From positions 186,001 through 250,000 of the forward strand of contig JAWPGT010000003.1 in assembly GCA_034638255.1 (NCBI GenBank): a stretch of DNA of 64,000 nucleotides, in the 5' to 3' direction. The translations under genes were made by a program, and so were the position numbers. Positions 58,495-64,000 of the stretch are shown here, one piece after another. The notes under the pieces are model-generated. The model was given only the letters and a program-made list of their open reading frames with translations. It made no database searches and was not told where the DNA came from. The DNA comes from Coprinus comatus (taxonomy: Eukaryota; Basidiomycota; Agaricomycetes; Agaricales; Agaricaceae). The first letter of the stretch is position 1. Each line of letters starts with the position of its first letter.

Positions 58495-59598
58495 ATGGCT
58501 TCCTATATCTGTCGTTCTTCTCTTCAAAACCCTCTTCGTCTTTCCAACCTTGCTCGTTCCCGTTGGTCCATCCGAAAAATGTCCTCCTCTGCCAACTATG
58601 AATATATCATCACTTCCCGCCCGGAACCTAATGTTCTCCTTATTCAGTTGAACCGTCCTAAAGCTCTCAATGCACTCTGCAGCCCTCTCATCAAGGAACT
58701 TAACCAGGCTCTTAAAGATGCTGATAGGGATGACAGTGTTGGTGCTACCGTTTTGACTGGATCTGAAAGGGCTTTCGCTGGTAAGTGGGGTTAATTGGAA
58801 GTCTCTATTCTGGGCTTGTGGCTTACGCGTTGTTCATTTGAATATAGCTGGTGCTGACATCAAGGAAATGAAAGATAAACAATGTAGGTATTCGCGTTCG
58901 ATATTATAAACAGAATGCATATCCATTCACTTTCAAGTTGCGGATGTTTACAAGAATAGATTCCTTGAAGACTGGGCAGATATCACCAAAATCAGCAAGC
59001 CAATTATTGCTGCTGTCAGTGGATTTGCGGTATGTTTGTATCCCCTATCTTATACAATTGTACTAAGCTACAAGACAGCTCGGAGGAGGATGTGAACTTG
59101 CTCTCATGTGTGACATTATTCTTGCATCTCCCACTGCCAAGTTTGGTCAGCCTGAAATCAACTTGGGTGTCATCCCAGGAGGTGGAGGATCACAGCGTCT
59201 TGCCCAGCTCGTCGGAAAGTCCCGCGCGATGGAGATGGTTTTGACCGGTCGCACCGTTTCTGCCGAGGAAGCCGATCGTTGGGGTATGATTAGTAGGGTT
59301 GTTGGTGAAGGTGAAGGTCAAGTTGTAAAGGATGCTGTTGCAATGGCCAAAGAGATTGCAAACAAGAGTCAAATTGCAGTTCATGCTGGTAAAGAGGTTG
59401 TCAACGAAGCATATGAAACAACTTTGGCCGAAGGTTTGAAATATGAGAGAAGGATTTTCCACGGCTTGTTCGCTACCAATGATCAAAAAGAAGGTATGTA
59501 CCATTGCATCTATAAATCCCACCCTTTTCTCAGCGCTCGCCATATCAGGGATGGCTGCCTTTGCCGAAAAGAGGAAGGCGAACTTCACCCACTCATGA
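58495..59598 (+). CDS. ECHS1: Mitochondrial enoyl-CoA hydratase
   Basis: Hydrates 2-trans-enoyl-CoA in beta-oxidation and branched-chain amino-acid breakdown. Exons 58495-58780, 58848-58883, 58938-59029, 59079-59493, 59549-59598; 292 residues. The first 30 residues ([20 protein letters not shown]) form an Arg/Ser-rich mitochondrial presequence. The crotonase fold shows [19 protein letters not shown] (oxyanion hole), [12 protein letters not shown] and [17 protein letters not shown]. The two catalytic glutamates fall at positions 144 and 164. [20 protein letters not shown] and [14 protein letters not shown] complete the family pattern. The promoter lies just beyond the LINE relic, whose 3' end is about 110 bp upstream of the ATG. 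Confidence 0.95.
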
Positions 59599-59744
59599 AT
59601 ATGAGTATTTGTTCGGCTTGTATTCCCTAATCCTAGTCCCACAATGTAATACGCTCCGAATATGCAGTGTATTTATTTTGCTCAAACTCTAAAAATGTTG
59701 TGAGAAAACATGATCACCCAACAAATCAGAACGTGAAGCTTACA

Positions 59745-60072
59745 TTAGTTGAACCACCGAATCACACTACCCACTAACAAAGCTGAGAGACAAGGAGCCG
59801 GTGTTAATAAAAAAAACCCATGTGGTTTAGGGAAAACACATACCAACTCCCAATCCGCCAATAATCCGTTTTTGACCTGGTGTTCCAGGTGCAGAGGCTC
59901 TTGATTGAAGGAGAGCATAGACGCCAACTCCAGCAAAAGTTCCAGAACCAACAATTCGACACGAAAGACATTCTTTGCTTCCTGCTTCGATTTGGTTGAC
60001 TAGGTCACGACTAGCATCACCGTATGGCTTAATTTCGCGGGCTTTGTCTTCGTTAGTCGCGTTGCTCATCAT
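59745..60072 (-). CDS. Small membrane protein, DMAC1/DUF4536-like
   Basis: Exons on the minus strand: 60072-59844 and 59782-59745; 88 residues. A hydrophilic N-terminus leads to KECLSCRIVGSGTFAGVGVYAL, a CxxC followed by a Gly-rich membrane segment. This matches the pattern of the DUF4536 family, whose human member DMAC1 helps assemble the distal membrane arm of complex I. A second hydrophobic segment (KRIIGGLGVALLVGSVIRW) ends the protein. Two adjacent ATGs (60072, 60069) fit. A CACGTG box lies 56 bp upstream. Family assignment is from motif memory; length and two-helix layout agree. Confidence 0.8.
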
Positions 60073-61253
60073 TGAACTTAGAAGTGAAAGAGCCTGGAAA
60101 GAGCCAGAGCTTCGTGCTGAAGTTGAACACGTGATATGTATCAAGGTATGACGTATCACTCCGACACAATCACACATAACTTACCACACCTACCTGTGCT
60201 TACTAGTACTTACTAAAGTTACCTTTCATGATAGAACTACTGCGCAGGCTTGAATGCCGTTAGCTAGGCTTAGTTAAAACCCGATTAAGGCCAAGTTGCA
60301 CCGAAAATGAAAACGAAAACGCAAACGAACCAGTACAAAAAATCTCATACCACAGCAACTACAAACTCTCACCAATAGTTATTTTTTTTTTTAAATGATG
60401 GGGGTTAATTCATTCTCTGGGAATAAAATGTAACTAGCTTTTCGCATACAGTTTACCATTCATGCAATAGTCCGATTTTTCTACGCGGCGCCCCCGGACC
60501 CGGGACAGCGTTACATTCCTTGAAATGCATAATACTATGTTAACATAAATACTCGTACTTATCGTGATGGTCAAGTATCCACTCAATCAGAGCAATATCG
60601 GGTTATCATTTCTGCCATACGCATCCGAGTTAAGTATCCAATGTCCATGAAGTTTCACCAAGAGTGTGGGGAAGACTATTTTCCAAATGCGGCTGGATAA
60701 ACTGTTTTACAGGCAACCTTCCAATGGCATTGAACTACGATATCATGCGTCCTTGTCATGACTTGTGCCGCTGCTACACGAGAACTCTAATGTGCTATTT
60801 GCAGCGATAACTTAGTTGTACGATTGTATGTCTTAGTCACAAGGGAGTGCTGAAGATATAATAATGGTGGAGATTATTATCTTCTTTACCCACTATACTC
60901 ATTCTCTGTCTGTATAGGCTCTAGTTCATACAAGAGACCCTCCTCTATCTCTGCTTCGTTGTGACGCTTCCAAAAAGCTTAACAACCGACCGCGTGGGCG
61001 CCCCAACATAATTAAAGAAAGGAAGTAACGGTGTATCCATCAAGTTTTTTGTACGTCACTCTAGAAAACAAGATGCACCCATGCAATAGAGTCAACGTGT
61101 CCTCTTTTCACAGTCACCATCTCAGTCGTTTTTTAAGACGACCTTGATCAGCGGGATGATGCCGCTCAACAGCATTTTCGTAGAATTGTATGGCCTCGTG
61201 AGACCGCACGTACGTTTGATTCTCCTCCTATTCTTCTAAAAACGCTCAGTCAT
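60073..61253. other. Gene-free divergent intergenic region
   Basis: 1.18 kb between the DMAC1-like and P450 starts. Includes the CACGTG box at 60128-60133 and a GC-rich palindromic patch (GCGCCCCCGGACCCGGGAC, about 60487-60505). No ORF, tRNA or repeat ends recognised. Confidence 0.5.
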
Positions 61254-63748
61254 ATGGCCTGTGCTGATCCCCAGTACGCCACCATTGTTATTTCGTCGAT
61301 GATCTTTGGGGTGGCGTATGCTCTATACCTGAAACATATCAAAATATCCGTTGCTCATATTCCTGGACCTCCATCCAAATCATTCCTATACGGTCAGTGC
61401 ATAAGTGCGATCCATATACACTATACTAATATAAATCTCGTCAAATATAGGTAATTTAGTTGAGTTATACCAAAGCCAAGTTGGCGACGTAGACTTCAAA
61501 TGCCAAAAGGAGTACGGCGATGTGGTTAAAATAAAGGGTGCTTTCGGGGTAATCATGTTTAATGCTAATTACTTACCAAGCGTACTGATGATCTCTCCAG
61601 GAGGATCGTCTTTTAATCTCGGATCCGAAGGCTTTGCAATACATCTTTCACACCTCAGGTATAATCATCGGAATAAGCTACCAGACTTATCAACTTACGA
61701 GAATGAAGGTTATAATTTTCTAAAATGGCCTGAGAGGACAGAAATTTCCCGAGTCCTTATGGGTAGAGGTCTACTTTGGGCAGATGACCAGGTTCACTAT
61801 CGTCAGCGCAAAGTCATGTTACCCGGTTTTGGTGGTGCGTATAGTACAATTATATTTCGCCTACTCCAATACAATACAATGTATTAATTCCATTCCAAGC
61901 TCCTGAAGCAAATGCATTCGTACCTATTTTCAGAAGGATAGCGGCGGAGGTAGGCAACACTATACCGTTTTGAAACTGAAAATACACGGACAATATACTT
62001 ATGCGATGTAATAGTTAACGAATCAATGGTCAGATGTCTTGGCCAGTTCTCCCGGACAGGCAGCCGTCTTTAATGTTGCATCGTGGCTTTCTCGAGCAAC
62101 GATGGATTCTGTTGGAGAAGGTAAAGTGGATAATTTATCATAATATCTCTTGTCAAATGCTCGGTTCTCATATGATCCATGTAAAGCGGCCTTTGATTAT
62201 CAATTTGGCGCACTAGCAAATTCCAAGAACGAACTTATGGAAGCATACATGGGCCTCATGTATGTGAATTCTAACAACTACTGACTCATATCTCGTATTG
62301 ATGATGTACTTAACATAGGTCTGATACCCTTGGATCCCCGCCAAAGTCGGCCATCTTAATGCAGACCATATTGCCCGTTTGGGTCCTTCAAATCATGTCT
62401 AAGTATTCGAACCGCCGAAATCTAAAGCATGCTCGACATACGGCCCAGCTCGCTAACGCAGTTACCCGCCAGTTGGTCGAATCAAAAGCCGAGGCACTTT
62501 TACAAGGAAAAGGAAATAAAGATATCCTTAGCCTCCTCGGTTAGTAGTCCACCTCTTGGGTTGCTCATACTAAGGGCCATTGACTATACATATATAACTC
62601 TACCCTCTTCATTTTAGTGCAAGCGAACGCTTCTGAAAATGCTGAAACTAAACTTACCGATGAAGAACTCTTAGCACAGATGCGGTACGCCGATTGCTTT
62701 TGTACACAGTCCCCCTTAAAATTCATTGGATAATGTCAATTATCGCTGGACAGCACGATCTTATTGGCTGGACATGAAACCAGCGCAACAACACTATGCT
62801 GGGTCCTTCTTGAACTCGCGCGCCATCCTGACGTGCAAGCCAAACTGCGTAAGGAAATTCGAGCAACAGAGGTTGCCATTCATGCGCGTGGAGGATCCGA
62901 CTTCACCGCATCTGATTTGGATCGCATGTCATATCTCAGTGCCGTTCTCAAGGTTAGTCACTTCCCTTACTCTATTCTCATTTGATTTGATATGTGTGCT
63001 GACTTTTGGATGACTTGGCGCTGGCGCTGTCAACTTCTCGTGGTAAATAGGAATCTATGAGATTCCACCCGGCTGTGTATCACAATTATAGACTCGCAGT
63101 CCGAGACGATGTGTTGCCATTATCCACACCGATTAAGACTACAACGGGCGACGTTATCACCAAGCTGCCTGTCCCCAAAGGACTTAAGGTCATTCTGTCT
63201 ATCTCCGGTTATAATAGGTTTGTGCCTCCCTTATTGCCACATCATTTCTAATGGCTGACACTGAATTCTGCATGTCTATGTCGACGCTCGTTTGATTTTT
63301 GATTCTTATGGGCGGCTCTCTTAGGAACACAGAAGTGTTCGGTGAAGATGCGCATGAATACAACCCGGATCGATGGTTCAGAAACACCGGCGAGAAGAAA
63401 AGCCCGAGTGTTGGTGTTTACGGGAATCTGTAAGTTCGTTTGCTCGATTCACTTTCTGCTGGGTCATCTTATTTTGCCCTTGCTTTATTACACTTACTAA
63501 CCGTACCGGCGCTGGTGTATAGGTTGTCCTTTTCCGGTGGCGTCAGGTCTTGTATCGGCTGGCGTTTTGCCGTCAGAGAAGTCCAAGCATTGACGGTTGA
63601 AATAATCAATAAATTCGAACTTGGGCTGACCCCGGAGATCGAGCGACTTAGAAGGGAAGCTTGTTTAGTAATGATACCAACACTGGAGGGGGAGGAGCTG
63701 AAAGGAGAAAATCTTCCCCTCAAAGTAACTTTGGCTCAGCCAGAGTAA
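61254..63748 (+). CDS. Cytochrome P450 monooxygenase
   Basis: Membrane-anchored microsomal P450. Thirteen exons: 61254-61392, 61451-61548, 61601-61658, 61709-61834, 61900-61949, 62015-62120, 62187-62259, 62319-62539, 62618-62684, 62754-62952, 63051-63217, 63325-63429, 63523-63748; 544 residues, all phases consistent. N-terminal anchor (TIVISSMIFGVAYALYL) then HIPGPPS. I-helix oxygen motif AGHETSATT (about 318-326), K-helix ESMR (about 380-383), NPDRWF (the PERF region) and heme loop FSGGVRSCIGWRFA with the axial Cys about 480 are all intact, so it should be functional. The layout resembles agaric CYP families with a long FG region. Substrate unknown; no biosynthetic partner genes are visible on this side. 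Confidence 0.94.
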
Positions 63749-64000
63749 GACAGCTAATTTTCTCGTACATTAGCTTCAGTATTACCGAACGATCTTTGTA
63801 ATTGTATCACTTTTGTCGAATGTTGTCGAATATAGTAAATATAGTTAAAGTTAGGCACTAGAGCGCACTCCCGAAACCTGAAGGTTCTATGAGGACCAAA
63901 TGGGGACGACCCTATTTGCTAATTGACGCGAACGCGTTATTTGGTCATGTTGCCCTAGACCATCTGCTTCCTCAAGTTTTTGGAAACACATAAGTTCGAC

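Noticed and set aside
61254..63748. P450 as part of a secondary-metabolite cluster
   Set aside because: No terpene synthase, PKS, NRPS or transporter next to it within the window; the cluster cannot be judged beyond the right edge.
63925..63938. ACGCGA/ACGCGT pair near the right edge
   Set aside because: No start codon is visible downstream inside the window, so a regulatory role cannot be assigned.
1..64000. CRISPR arrays, tRNA, rRNA, riboswitches, telomeric repeats
   Set aside because: None recognised on reading; not expected as prokaryote-type features in this fungal DNA. A tRNAscan/Infernal run would settle small RNAs.

Overview
The window is nuclear DNA of a filamentous basidiomycete, most likely an agaricomycete. 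Genes are dense and cut by many short GT-AG introns (mostly 43-70 bp). The proteins are typical Dikarya housekeeping families, including fungus-specific ones such as the DASH subunit DAD2. The only mobile DNA recognised is a decayed LINE tail. No bacterial operon, CRISPR array, tRNA or rRNA was seen. Gene models were built by eye, requiring splice sites, codon phase and family similarity to agree; exon lists are in the entries.

Layout, left to right. 1-10.4 kb: the 3' end of an unknown gene, RACK1, a nucleoside hydrolase, an amino-acid permease, an atypical bZIP factor and the arsenite exporter ACR3. 10.9-25 kb: BUB2 (mitotic exit GAP) head-to-head with an AP-4 epsilon-like adaptin, an unknown 528-residue protein, DNA primase small subunit, a multi-pass membrane protein, a PHD-finger protein and a degenerate secretory Hsp70-like protein. 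25-31.8 kb: PEP carboxykinase head-to-head with an NAA50-like acetyltransferase, SLX1 endonuclease with an AT-hook tail, then a 1.6-kb gene-free stretch. 31.8-53 kb: MED14 head-to-head with a SCYL1/CEX1 pseudokinase, an F-box/RCC1 protein, an OSCA/TMEM63 channel, DAD2 head-to-head with MED12. 53.5-64 kb: a RING protein, a BTB protein, two YCII-domain paralogues, the LINE relic, enoyl-CoA hydratase, a DMAC1-like membrane protein and a cytochrome P450.

Most neighbours are unrelated in function. Exceptions are the bZIP/ACR3 pair, which recalls the yeast ARR1-ARR3 arsenic locus; MED12 and MED14, both Mediator subunits about 11 kb apart; and the YCII tandem pair. Four divergent pairs share promoters of only 84-144 bp. 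The observations most worth testing are the bZIP/ACR3 module, the degenerate signal-peptide Hsp70, the SLX1 AT-hook array, the two competing reading frames in the OSCA gene, and the AP-4-like subunit.
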